DNA from: Hordeum vulgare subsp. vulgare
Lineage: Eukaryota > Streptophyta > Magnoliopsida > Poales > Poaceae
Direction of reading: 5' to 3'
Assembly (NCBI RefSeq): GCF_904849725.1
Contig: NC_058520.1
Span: forward strand, 325,573,186-325,637,185
DNA length: 64,000 bases
Positions 53,698 to 64,000 of the stretch are shown here, in pieces. Numbering within the stretch: the first letter of the stretch is position 1; every line of letters starts with the position of its first letter. A program made the translations under genes and the position numbers. The notes beneath the pieces are model-generated. The model did not search any database. It was not told where the DNA came from and was given only the letters and a program-made list of their open reading frames with translations.

Positions 53698-56223
53698 CTA
53701 TTCCTAGGTTAGATTATATGCTTGATGAATTAAGCGGCTCTACAATTTTCTCCAAAGTTGATTTGCGTAGTGGATACCATCAAATTTGTATAAAACTGGG
53801 AGATGAATGAAGAACAACATTTAAAACTATGCTTGAATTATATGAGTGGTTAGTCATTCCTTTTGGTTTAACTAATGCACCTAGCACTTTCATGAGATTA
53901 ATGAATGTGGTTTTACGTGCTTTCATTGGACGATTTGAGGTAGTCTATTTTGATGATATGTTGATTTATAGCAGATCTTTGGAGGAACACTTGGAACATT
54001 TATGTGTTGTTTTATTGCTCTAAGTTATGCACATTTGTTTGGTAACCGAGTATCTTTTCTTGGCAAAGTTGTTACTCCATAGGGAATTGAAGTTCATAAA
54101 GCCAAGATTGAAACTATTGATAGTTGGCTGTAGCCTAAAACGGTCACACAAGTTCGGAGTTTTCTTGGCCTCACTGGTTTCTATAGGCGTTTTGTGAGTG
54201 ATTTCAGCAACATTCTTACACCTTCAATGAGTTTACAAAGAAGGATATGCCTTTTGCTTGGGGTACCGCATAGGAAGAAGCCTTCACGATATTGAAAGAT
54301 AAGTTAACACATGCTTCTTTACTCAAACTTCCTCATTTTAATAAGACTTTTGAGCTTGAATGTGATGCTAGTGGAATTGGTTTAGGGGGTGTGTTATTAC
54401 AATATCGTAAACCTATTGCATACTTTTCTGAAAAATTGAGTGGGCCTAGTCTGAATTATTCTACTTATGATAAGGAATTATATGCTCTTGTTCGGACTTT
54501 GAAAACATGGCAACATTATTTATGGCCCAAAGAATTTGTTATACATTCTAGTCATGAATCTTTGAAACATATTAATAGTCAAGCAAAACTGAACCGTAGA
54601 CATGCTAAATGGGTTGAATTCATTCAAACTTTCCCTTATGTCATTAACACACAAGAAGGGAAAAGAAAAAAGTTATTGCTCATGCTTTGTCTCATCGGTG
54701 TACTATGCTTTCACAACTTGACTTTAAAATATTTGGTTTGGAGACCATCAAAGATCAATATGTGCATGATGTTGAATTTAAAGATGCTTTGCAGAATTGT
54801 AAAGAATGGAGAACATGGAACAAGTTTGCCATTAATGATGGATTTGTGTTCCATGCGAACAAGCTATGCATTCAAGCTAGCTCCGTTTGTCTTTTGTTGT
54901 TGCAGGATGGGCATGGAGGAGGATTAACAGGACACATTGGCGCGAGGAAGGAGGACGTACTTGCTACACATTTCTTCTGGCCAAAGATGTGACGGGAGGT
55001 TGAGCATTTTGTTGCTCACTCCACTACATGTCAAAAAGCTAAGTCGCGACTCAATCCTCATGGTTTATATATGCCTTTGCATGTACCTAGTGTTCCTTGG
55101 GAGGATATATCTATGGACTTTATTTTAGGTTTACCTCGAACAAAGAAGGGGAGTGATAGCATATTTGTTGTTGTGGGTAGATTTTAAAAGATGGCACACA
55201 TTATACCATGTCATAAAAGTGATGTTGATGCTAATGTTGGTCATTTGTTCTTTCGTGAAATAATTCACTTGCATTATGTGCCAAATACAGTTGTAGATGC
55301 CTATGGGCTAAGTTGGGGACTAAACTACTTTTTAGAACTACATGTAACCCCCAAACTGATGGACAAACTGAAGTAGTTAATAGAACATTGTCTACTATGC
55401 TTAGGGTTGTTTTGAAGAATAACTTGAAAATGTGGGAAGGATGCTTGCCTCATATTGAATTTTCTTATAATCATTCATTGCATTCTACTACTAAGATGTG
55501 CCCTTTTGAAATTGTGTATGGTTTCATACCTTGTGCACCTATTGATTTGTTGCCTCTTCCATCTTCGGAGAAGGTCAATTTTGATGCTAAAAAGTGTGTT
55601 GAATTGATATTAAAAATGCATGAAGTAACTAATTAAAACATTGAGTGTATCAATCCTAAATACAAACTTGCTGGAGATAAGGGTAGAAAACATGTTGCCT
55701 TTGCACGTGGAGATATTGTTTGGTTGCATTTGCATCAGGATAGATTTATTGATTTGCGCAAGTCAAAGATAATGCCACATGCTGATGGTCCGTTTAAGGT
55801 GTCAGAGAAAATAAATGATAATGCATATAAACATGAGGTGCGTGCAGAGTTTGGGGTTAGTCCCACTTTTAACATTGCAGATTTGAAGCCTTATGTGGGT
55901 GAGGAAGATGAGTTTTTGTCGAGGACGACTTCATTTCAAGAAGGGGAGGATGATGAGGACATCAGTACCATTGTTACACCCACAACCCGTGCTACTATAC
56001 ATACTAGACCAATTACTAGAGCTCGTGCACGCCAATTGAATTACGAGATACTTTCATTTCTTGGAAATCCTTCTAATGTTTATGAACATATGACGTTGCC
56101 TAAATTAGATACTTTTGTTTTACTTGTGAATGAAGGACCTCTCATGGACAAGAAGGATGGCCATTGGAGAGGGATCAAGCATGGAGAAGAAGGTGCGCGC
56201 GGGAAAGAACAATGGAGTTTCTA
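53698..56223 (+). pseudogene. Chromovirus-like gypsy pol, 3' part (RT, RNase H, integrase, C-terminal tail), broken
   Basis: It continues the reverse transcriptase cut at 28571: [20 protein letters not shown], a TGA near 53809, [20 protein letters not shown], and the catalytic YFDD at about 53947-53958. RNase H is at 54292-54640 ([34 protein letters not shown]). Integrase runs from the zinc-binding part (LTGHIGARK, near 54930) through WEDISMDFILGLPRTKKGSD to [19 protein letters not shown] (55345 on). A deletion near 55295 removes about ten codons of the integrase core and shifts the frame; other frameshifts lie near 54050 and 54670. The C-terminus (HADGPFKVSEKINDNAYKHE, SPTFNIADLKPYVGEEDEF) crosses into the 3' LTR and ends at 56223. 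The lesions make the copy inactive. Confidence 0.85.
55938..55950 (+). other. Polypurine tract of the chromovirus-like gypsy, inside the coding region
   Basis: AAGAAGGGGAGGA ends directly at the LTR start TGATGAGGACATC. It encodes part of the polyprotein C-terminus at the same time, as in CRM-type elements whose frame runs into the 3' LTR. Confidence 0.8.
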
Positions 56224-56582
56224 GTGGTGATATTCGCACTTTGAAGCCACCATAAGGAGAGGATGAAGCCTTGGATGAAATATACAAGATGCCACTTCAT
56301 AAATTTCACCCGTAGGCTATTATAGGTGCTATGTCACCTTATTTTTTGGCCACGCCCATGTAATTTCGAAATACTACATTATAGGTTGTTTTTAGAGTCC
56401 TTATGTGTGGGGAAACCGAGTTAGGGTTGGTTTCGGACCCTTCCTCCAAGGGGCCACTAAATTCCCACTCTATCCCCCCATATATACATCCCTTAGGACC
56501 CCTCCTCCAAGTTCACCATAGTTGTAACTTAGTGTTCTTCATTTGTGGTCTACGACCAGACCAAGACGTCACAGAACCCCAC
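55951..56582 (+). repeat. 3' LTR of the chromovirus-like gypsy, truncated
   Basis: It aligns with 25327-25984 and includes the last ~90 codons of the polyprotein. A TATA-like ATATATAC is at about 56490. It is cut after CCCCACT by the gypsy remnant that starts at 56583. Confidence 0.75.
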
Positions 56583-58227
56583 TGCTACTACAACAAAAGA
56601 CCTTCCAACGGCGCCAGAAACAAGCGTGCTGATGGGAGACTATTCTTGTCTTGATTCTCCTCAGCAACGACACCAGGAATCCTTCTGCTACGGCTACGCC
56701 TTTAGGGACTTCCTAGGCAAATATGCAAAGGATTCCCCCGTGGCCTTGGAGCCTTGCGTTGGTGTTCCCTCGAAGTGGAAAGGGTGATGTAGCACAGCGG
56801 CGGTAAGTATTTCCCTTAGTTTTGAGAACCAAGGTATCGATCCAGTGAAGGAGTATCACAAGTTCCTGCACAAACACAAAGAGCTTGCTCCCAATGCTAT
56901 GAAGGGGTTGTCAATCCCTTATAGATTGTTTGCCAAGTGAGAACTGAAAGCAACAAAGTAACAAAAAAAAGTAAAAGCGAAGGTGGAAACGATAGGTGTG
57001 AATAGACCCGGGGGCCGTAGTGTTCACTAGTGGCTTCTCTCATGAAAGCAAGTAGACGGTGGGTGAATGAATTACTGTCGAGCAATTGATAGAAGCGCGC
57101 AAAGTCATGACATTATCTATGGCAATGATTATATCTATAGGCATCACGTCCAAAACAAGTAGACCGATACTTCCTGCATCTACTACTATTACTCCACTCG
57201 TCGACCGCTATCCAGCATGCATCTAGTGTATTAAGTTCATGAGAACAGAGTAACGCCTTAAGCAAGATGACATGATGTAGATGGACAATCTCATATCTAC
57301 GACAAAGCCCATCTTATTACCCTTGATGGCAACAACACGATGTGTGCCTTGCTGCCCCTACTGTCACCGAGAAAGGTCACCACACGGTATGAACCCAAAA
57401 CCAAGCACTTCTCCCATTGCAAGAATCATAGATCTAGTTGGCCAAACAAAACCCAGGACTCAGAGATACTTACAAGGATATCAAATCATGCATATATGAA
57501 ATCAGCAAAGAGTCAAATATATATCATAGATAATCTGATCACAAATCCACAATTCATCGGATTTGGACAAACACACCGCCAAAGAAGATTACATCGGATA
57601 GATCTCCATGAAGATCATGGAGAACTTTGTATTGAAGATCCAAGAGAGAGAAGAAGCCATCTAGCTAATAACTACGGACCCGTAGGTATGAAGTGAACTA
57701 CTCACGAGTCATTGGAGGGGCTATGATGTTGATGAAGAAGCCCTCCAACTCCAAAGTCCCCTCCGGCAGGGCACCGGGAAGGGTCTCCAGATGAGATCTC
57801 GGAGAAACGGAAGCTTGCGGCGGGGAAAGGTGTTTTCATGGACTCCCTCATTTTATTTGGATTTTTAGGGAATTTATAGGCCAAAGACATAGGGCAGGGG
57901 AGCGCCAGGGAGGCCACAAGCTTGGTTGTCGCGGCCTCCCCCTGGCCGCGGCAACAGGGCTTGTGGGCTCCCTGTGGGCCCACTTGCTTGGCCCTCAAGC
58001 CTCCCGATCTTCTTCCGTTCTGGAAAAAATCATTTTGGGGATTTTATTCCGTTTGGACTCCATTCCAAAATCAGATATGAAAAGAGTCAAAAAAACAGGA
58101 ACAGACCCTTGGCACTGAGTTAATAAGTTAGTCCCAAAAAAATATATACAAGGTAAACAAAACATCCAAAGTTGACAAGATAACAACGTGAAACCATCAA
58201 AAGTTATAGATACGTTTGAGACGTATC
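56583..58227 (-). repeat. Athila-type gypsy LTR with a trace of primer site
   Basis: On the minus strand the LTR starts at 58227 (GATACGTCTCAAACGTATC, the first bases lost) and ends near TCTCCCATCA at 56630. GTTTCTGGCGCCGTTGG (about 56608-56624) is then a degraded primer site of the Sabrina/WHAM kind, and the internal region stops at 56583. Only one LTR and ~45 internal bases remain. No target duplication is visible. The frames in 57281-57696 are chance. Confidence 0.7.
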
Positions 58228-59642
58228 CGAAAGTATGTTATATCGACTAGAGGGGGGTGAATAGGAGATTTTTAGAATTTCATCACTGAGGAAATTCCTT
58301 TTGAGGAAATTCCTCACTGAAGACTAGCTTACAGTGGAAACAGTAAAGGATCAAACGTGCAAACGTTCACACCAGCAGTATTTCAGAGTGAAGAATGTGA
58401 AAACAGATCGCACAGTAAGCAGGCACGCAGAATACAGATGATGATTAACTATTGTGAAGAATTTGGGGTTGAGGAAATTCAGACAAAGTCTTCAGCAAAT
58501 TCTCCAAAAACTCACAGTGAAAGTCATCAACACATAATACAGAGAATATAAAGAGTTGAGGAATTAGAACCCGATTCTCAGAGACGACAGTCGTTGATGA
58601 CCCAGTTCCAACTGCTGTGACAGTTGTACATCTGGTTTGGAGCGGCTTGGTATTGAAACCAAAGAACACCCAGTCCCGGGACACACAGTCCCTACCGTAT
58701 TCTCCTTGAGCTAAGGACACACAGTCCTCGCCCAACACTGGTGGTAAGTCTTGAGGGCAGACTTCCGAACCCTCACAAACTCGGTCACCCGACGATCCAC
58801 AATTGACTGCTGGATTGCTCTAGACCATGACGCCTAACCGTCTGGAGGATGCACGGTCCTCAAAGGTAAAAGGCTTCAGTCCCACATAGGAACAACTTCT
58901 TCAGTGATGCTCAATCACTAGGTTTGGTTTGTGGTTTCGGTGGGTGGTGTATTTCCTCACTGATGAATTACTCTCGAAGGCTTCTGAGGAATTTGGGTTG
59001 CTCTTATGACAAGTGTCAGTTTCTCACGGAGCAGCCAACCAGCTAGTGGTTGTGGGGGTGGCTATTTATATCCTGGGAGCATCCCGACATGATTTGACAC
59101 TAATGCCCTTAAATAATATGACCGTTGGAGTGGATAAGACCCGTGACTTGGCGTGGTTATCGAAGCGGTTGGGACCCTCAATTATGAGAGTCCTCATGTC
59201 ACTCATATTCCTCACTGGAGGCTTTTGGTAGGATTAGGCTTGGGTTGAGCATCATGAGGAAATCCATTCCATAGTGTTACTTTGACCCCCTTTAATAGTA
59301 CGGTGTTCCTATTCATCAAATGCGAAGAAAGTAAAACAGAAAACGTAAATCTTCACGCTTCAATTTCTTCAGAATGATTTTCTTCAGGAACCACTGGTCT
59401 TCTCAATATCAGTGTCTTCATGAGGAATATCAATTTCATCGCAGATTCCTCGCGATTCATTTCTTCAGCTTCAGACCAATTTCTTCAACTGAAGATATAC
59501 ATTTTTAGGGGTCGATATTCTTCAAATATCTCAAACTCCTCAACGACTTATAGATCATGTGTACACTTATAAACACATTAGATACTTAACCTATAAGTCT
59601 TCAAACCACCAAAATCACTAAGGGGCACTAGATGCACTTACA
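58228..59642 (-). repeat. 3' LTR of Sirevirus-like copia element 2
   Basis: On the minus strand it starts TGTAAGTGCATCTAGTGCC and ends near CACCCCCCTCTAGTCGATAT...CTTTCG, 1,415 bp. The outer end reads CG where TG is expected and abuts the truncated gypsy LTR with no spacer. The words TGAGGAA and GAAGA are strikingly frequent in it. Confidence 0.75.
59063..59071 (-). promoter_or_regulatory. LTR TATA box (Sirevirus-like element 2)
   Basis: The minus strand reads ATATAAATAGCCACCCCCAC. The degraded copia LTR at 23527-25326 has TATAAATAGCTACCCC in the matching place. Confidence 0.55.
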
Positions 59643-60114
59643 ATCTCCCCCTTTTTGGTGGTTGATGACAATTAGGTTAAGTCTTCAACAGGGATCAAAA
59701 ATATGAAGTGTAAATACTCATTTGAGGAATTTGAAAACAAGATTCACAGAGACTCCCCCTGAAGATGTGCATACCTTGAGGATTTTGCTTTTATAGCAGA
59801 TTCACATTGATGATTTAGATCATGGAGATCTCCCCCTGAATCTTTTAAATCATGCATACATATAACATATCATATGAAGAAAATGAAGATGCATGATGGC
59901 AAATGGTATCTGACGAATTCCAGCATGCGTGCATTAAAACTTGAGGAATAAGCATGCGAAGAAAAACGTTCAAAAGCGTCAGAGTACCATCGGGCTTAAG
60001 TTACAACTCATTACATAAAAACTTCAGAAGAACCAAGAGTTTGTAACTTAAATATAGTTCATAAGCCCCAAAAATATCCCGCTTGAAGACTAACTCTCGA
60101 GTTTCTCCCCCTTT
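59643..60114 (-). other. Four polypurine-tract copies upstream of 3' LTR
   Basis: Read on the minus strand, AAAAAGGGGGAGAT touches the LTR (59643-59656). AGGGGGAGT (59752-59760), AGGGGGAGAT (59828-59837) and AAAGGGGGAGAAA (60104-60114) lie further in. Repeated tracts of this kind are a hallmark of sireviruses. Confidence 0.65.
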
Positions 60115-60165
60115 GTCATCAAGTGACAAAAAGGGACAAACTGAGGACTAACGCCCGTGAAGACT

Positions 60166-63100
60166 TCATTTCTTGGTGGTTGATGTAGAGCCTTGACGCT
60201 TCTTGGGGGTAGTCTTCTTCCTTGGGCCGGTTGCTGTGTCGAGTTGTTCCTCATCACATTCAGCGGTGTGAAATGAAGAAAAGGAGCTGTCTTCAAGGTC
60301 TGGCAGTGGAATGGGCCTGAAATTCCTCTTGGGAGGCCACGAACAGTCAAAGTCCTGCTCAAAGTTCATTTCTTCAAGCTCAGTCTGGTTCTTCAGATGT
60401 GCAAGTGTAGCCCAGGTGCAATTGAAAACCTCATGCAGATAGTGATGATTAATCTTCACAGAGTTCTGGGTTTCAGTGAGGGTTTTCAAAATGGCACCAA
60501 ACTGGCGTTTGACCCATTTGTGGTTGTGATGCACCTTCTGATGAAGACTGAGGAGAAGCTCTCTGGTGGTTAGCACGCGAGGAGGAACAGGGCTTGGTGG
60601 ACGAGTCTCAGTATCGTCCCATGAAGAATATGTGTCTGGCTCTCTGAACTGACCATCAAGGGGCCTGCTGCCTTCTTCAATCACAGATTTTCCTTTTCCT
60701 TCAATGGGCTCAAAAGTCTTCTTGTTGACCCTGATAGGAGGCATATACCCAACATGGTTTTGACAATCAACATGAAAGTTGATGCATGTCCTTGTCCTGA
60801 TGAATCTCATGATCCATGGGGCATAAATCTTGTGATCAAAGGGGCACATGGCATTGGTGGCCAAAGTCCTCAAGAAGAAATCATGGATATTGATAGGAAT
60901 ACCGTGAATGATGTTGAAGAGGATATTCTTCATGAGGCCTACAACATCTTCTTCATCGTCATGGCCTTTGATTGGCGCGAGCACACTGCAGAGAATGCGG
61001 TAGACAGACCGGGGTGTTTACTTGAGCTCATGGACGAGGAATGTGGTTCTTGAGGGTTTTCCAGCAGCCAAAGGCTTCATGAGGACTTCCATCATTCCAT
61101 TTGGCAGCTCACGCTCACCATAAAGCTTCACTGCCCCATCTGAGGGAATTGGTACGGGCAGTTCTCTGAGGAGTTCAGAAGCCGGAGCTTTGTAGTGAGT
61201 AATTTGGGACATCCAGTCGAACACCCAAGTGTTGATGTCATCAGCGTTGCCAGAGATGTGCAGTGTTGCATAGAACTGAAGAATAAGCTCACTATTCTAG
61301 TCTGAGATGTCGGAGCACATAGGGAGCAAACCTGCATCGTGGAGTACACCGAGGACTGGTTGCAGGCAGGGTATTGCTTCAAGCTCAACATGAGGAATGT
61401 GCCTGTGCTGGAATATCTTGTTGCGGCCACAAAGCACTGAGGAATAGTAGTTCATCTGAGTTCTTGTCCAAAACTTCAGATGCCTCATTTGAGGCTTGTC
61501 ATAAGGATTCTCTCCAATGAAATACATGCGTTCTTCAAAGAAATCTTCTTTCTGAAACTTTGGACGCTTGGAGAATGGCTGGCGCTGAACTGGCTTGATA
61601 TTCAACTGAGGAATGGGAGGGGAAACAACCATGGCAGTCTCTGGGTTGAGCACAATGAATTCATTGTCTTGGGCGGGAACATTTTCTTCAGCTTTTTCCT
61701 CAGGTTGAGGAATTTCATCAGCTGGTACTTCTTGCTCTGGCTGAGCTTCACGCTGAGGAATTTCTGCTTCTTTCTCAGCTTGAGGAGTTGGGTCACCCTG
61801 TTCAGAATGAGGAGTCTGCTCAGAATGTGCATTTTCCTCAGCTTGTTTTTCTTCAGCTGGCTTTGTGGCAGAAGCAGTTTCATCAGTTGCTGCAGCTGAA
61901 GCTTGAGTAGTCTCTTTCTGAGGAACATGAGGTTGAGGACTGTCATCAATCTGGATTTCCTCATCAGTGTGTTCCTCAGAGGCGACATCCTTCATTTCCT
62001 CATCTGCCCTTGTATTCGGGTCACCAATGACGACCATTTCATATGAAGGGGCGACATTTAGAGGCACTGGATCCAGAGGAGCAATTTCTTCAGTTTCCTT
62101 GAGGCGCTTTGCCTGTGTCATTTCTACTGCTGAGGAGGCTTTTCTCTTCTTTGCTTCCTTCTCAGCAGCTCTTGTCTTCTTCGCGTCTGATGCAGACGGG
62201 ATTATCTTCTTCACCTTTGAAGCTTTTGGTGAAGGTGTTCTTTCTGCAGATTATTCAGCTGGTAGTGAGGAACCAGCTGGAACGGAGTCATCAGCCTGCT
62301 TTGATGAAGCAGCTGGATCAGGAGCAGTCTCTTCAGTGGTTGCAATTTCATCAGTTGCGGTCTCCGTGATGATTTCTTCAATGGCCGGTTCATCAGCACG
62401 GCGCTCTTGGTGTTGTTCCTCAGCTTGAGGAGTTTCCTCCTCATCAGGAGATGCATCTTCTGGCTGCTCAACCAAGGGCTGAGGAGTTGGTGCTGATTGT
62501 GCGGTTCTCTTGTTGTAGTCATCAACAACACTAGTGGCTAGCTTGATGAAATTGCGCTTGATACTTTTGCGATCTGACATCTTGTCACACTTGTCAGTCA
62601 GTACTTGCAGCTCTGCCTGGGTTGACACCAGTGCATCAGGAGTCAGCTTGAGGAGATTCTGCCTGAGGAATTTCTCCTTTTTGGCCTTTGCAATCTTTGC
62701 GTGCCTGGCCTGCTGTTCCTTCCACTTGGCTTCATTTATGAAGGTGGCCACCATGTGGCTGATGCCAGGAGGAAGTTTCAAATCATCAATGGGTGTGTTT
62801 GGGTCCTCATACCATATATTGATGTAGTCGAGGAGGACATTGGGGGTCCATGGCCAGAGGAATAGCACTGCGTGATGCCTGTGCTACCCGTTCTTGCTTG
62901 TTCCTGATGATGGCTTGCAGGGTTTCATCATCATAGTCATCACTTCCCTCTGATGCAGACGGGACTGCGATGATTTTGCTGGGGCTGGGCAGAGGTGCAC
63001 CTTGAGCAGTTGTCAAAGTCTTCACAAGTGGTGTTGAAGACTTTGTCTCCAAGCTAGTTGCAGCTAGGAGTGAGGAGCTGGAGTTGGCGGTCGTAGGCTT

Positions 63101-63883
63101 CACGACATGCTTTTGTACTGGTTTTAGTTGAGGCTTTGGAGGTGGAGCTGAGGATTTTTGTGCACAGGAGATTGGTGCGGAGGGTTTTGGCGCTGATGGT
63201 TTTGGTGTTGAAGGTTTTGGAACTGAGGGTTTTGGAGCTGAGGGTTTTGTGACAGAAGCCTGAACAGACTTCTCTTGAGGCTTTGGAGCCCTTTGCTTTG
63301 TTGGCACAGACTGCATGTGAGGAATCTCTGAGCCTGAGGTTTCTGCTGCTGAGGAATTAGCAGCACCAGAGGCAGCAGCTGAGGATTCATTGAATTTCCT
63401 CACTGCAGCTTCAGCTTGCTTCATGAGCTTGGCCAGATGCTTTTCCTTCTCATCTGGGTAGTCATCAATTGTCATGAGACTTGAGGGACGTGCTACTTGA
63501 TTATCCTCAAGTGGGGCCCTTCGGCCAGGAGGCTTCAAAGCGAATTTCTTCGCATATTTTGGAGTCACAAACCTGTACTCCTTCCATTCCTTCGCCCATC
63601 TGCGTTCAATCTTCTGCAGCCTAATCTTTCTTTTGGCCATTGTCTCAGGTTCTTCATCAGGCGTACAATAGTCCAAGTACATGTCCTCATGAATATCAGC
63701 AGTTGTGTTCTGCTCCAGTTTCTTTCCTCCCTTTTGTTTTCTCTCTTCCTCCATTTTCTTCAGTCGAGGAATTTGCTGATGATTTTGAACTCTTGAGGAT
63801 TCTGATGAGCCTTGAAGAGTTTCTTCCAGAAACGCTGCAAATGAGTTAATGTGATGAGAACCGAGAGATTCATCAGCTGACAT
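60166..63883 (-). pseudogene. Extra ORF of Sirevirus-like copia element 2 (env-like position), ~1,240 codons, broken
   Basis: It starts with an ATG at 63883 (MSADESLGSHHINSFAAFLE). A frameshift near 62875 and stops at about 62252 (TAA), 61298 (TAG) and 61019 (TAA) interrupt an otherwise continuous frame to 60166. In order it holds a basic region (KRKIRLQKIERRWAKEWKEY), a Lys-Pro-Ser-x-Pro pentapeptide repeat (about 63170-63250) and a long helical charged region. An acidic Glu/Gln/Pro-rich stretch (61650-61990) is next. A folded-looking core follows (FQKEDFFEERMYFIGENPY, then NSELILQFYATLHISGN, then GIPINIHDFFLRTLATNAM, then KIYAPWIMRFIR). The end is a Lys-rich tail (GPRKKTTPKKRQGSTSTTKK). The core and its order match 6303-8367. 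No signal peptide or membrane helix is visible. Function unknown. Confidence 0.65.
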
Positions 63884-64000
63884 GTGTGTACCTGTGAACA
63901 GAGTATAGTTGCGAGGAATTTGGAGAGGTCATATGCGTTCTCAGATTTGAAGGAAATGAAAAAGTTTGACAGTTTGAGGAATTTAACCAGTGGTTGAGGA
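63884..64000 (-). other. Region just upstream of the extra ORF
   Basis: On the minus strand a pyrimidine-containing stretch ending CTGTTCACAG|GT lies 8-10 bases before the ATG at 63883 and looks like a splice acceptor. Otherwise I see no coding content. The sequence is cut by the window edge. Confidence 0.3.

Larger units (their letters stand above)
25327..56582 (+). mobile_element. Chromovirus-like gypsy element, split by nested insertions, 3' LTR truncated
   Basis: The element's own sequence is 25327-26511, 27704-28571 and 53698-56582. The rest is a solo LTR (26512-27703) and a full-length gypsy (28572-53692). The two host parts join in the correct order across both insertions. Protease pieces lie at 26360-26511 and 27704-27915. 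Reverse transcriptase starts at 28194-28571 and continues at 53698, then come RNase H, integrase and the C-terminus. The 3' LTR starts at 55951 inside the reading frame, a layout known from CRM-type chromoviruses. A C-terminal basic motif PITRARARQLNY is present. The LTRs are visibly diverged, and the 3' LTR is cut at 56582 by another gypsy remnant. This is the oldest layer of the nest. Confidence 0.8.
58228..64000 (-). mobile_element. Sirevirus-like copia element 2, 3' part (runs off window)
   Basis: The 3' LTR (58228-59642), a cluster of polypurine tracts (59643-60114) and a very long extra ORF (63883-60166) are present. Pol and gag would lie beyond 64000. The layout matches the element at 4297-13716, but the LTR sequence is of a different family. 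'Maximus-type Sirevirus' is the likely class. Confidence 0.75.

Noticed and set aside
1..64000. A new host defence, biosynthetic or signalling gene system
   Set aside because: I looked on both strands and found only transposable-element genes and repeats. The unusual parts are passenger ORFs of retroelements.

Overview
This window is a block of nested transposable elements from a large grass genome, almost certainly Triticeae (wheat, barley, rye or Aegilops). The evidence is a BARE-1/WIS/Angela-type copia LTR, Athila-clade gypsy elements of the Sabrina/WHAM kind, Sirevirus-like (Maximus-like) copia elements, a CACTA-like end and a Tourist-type MITE. I see no host gene, rRNA, tRNA, CRISPR array or bacterial feature. 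Every long reading frame belongs to a retroelement, and nearly all are broken by stops or frameshifts. Family names come from recognised motifs and remembered sequence, not from a database search.

Layout, left to right. 1-3816: 3' part of a BARE/Angela-like copia pol and its 3' LTR. 3817-4291: remnant of another element. 4297-13716: complete-ended but pol-less Sirevirus-like copia on the minus strand (TSD AAGCC). 13722-18581: CACTA-like end and an array of about five ~500-bp tandem repeats. 18582-18950: gypsy LTR fragment. 18955-23526: copia pol end and 3' LTR, split by a LINE-like insertion (19512-20975, 16-bp TSD) and a gypsy LTR (21093-22649). 23527-25326: degraded copia LTR.

25327-56582 is one old chromovirus-like gypsy element split by later insertions. 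These are a solo gypsy LTR (26512-27703, TSD AAGTT) that itself carries a 293-bp MITE (26796-27088, TSD TTA), and a full-length gypsy of the same LTR family (28572-53692, TSD TCATC, both LTRs 874 bp). The second gypsy is in turn split by two Athila-type elements in opposite orientations: 29909-36401 on plus (TSD GCCGT) and 37462-46757 on minus (imperfect TSD GTGCC/GCACC). 56583-58227 is a further gypsy LTR. 58228-64000 is the 3' part of a second Sirevirus-like copia on the minus strand, running off the window.

Of the four elements with both ends inside the window and no clear reverse transcriptase (4297-13716, 28572-53692, 29909-36401, 37462-46757), all keep Gag or Gag-protease plus an extra open reading frame. 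They look like non-autonomous elements mobilised in trans. The least ordinary content is these extra reading frames: homologous ones in the two copia elements, another type in the two Athila elements, and a two-exon gene of the 'putative gypsy-type transposon' kind lying antisense near the 3' LTR of the 28572-53692 element.
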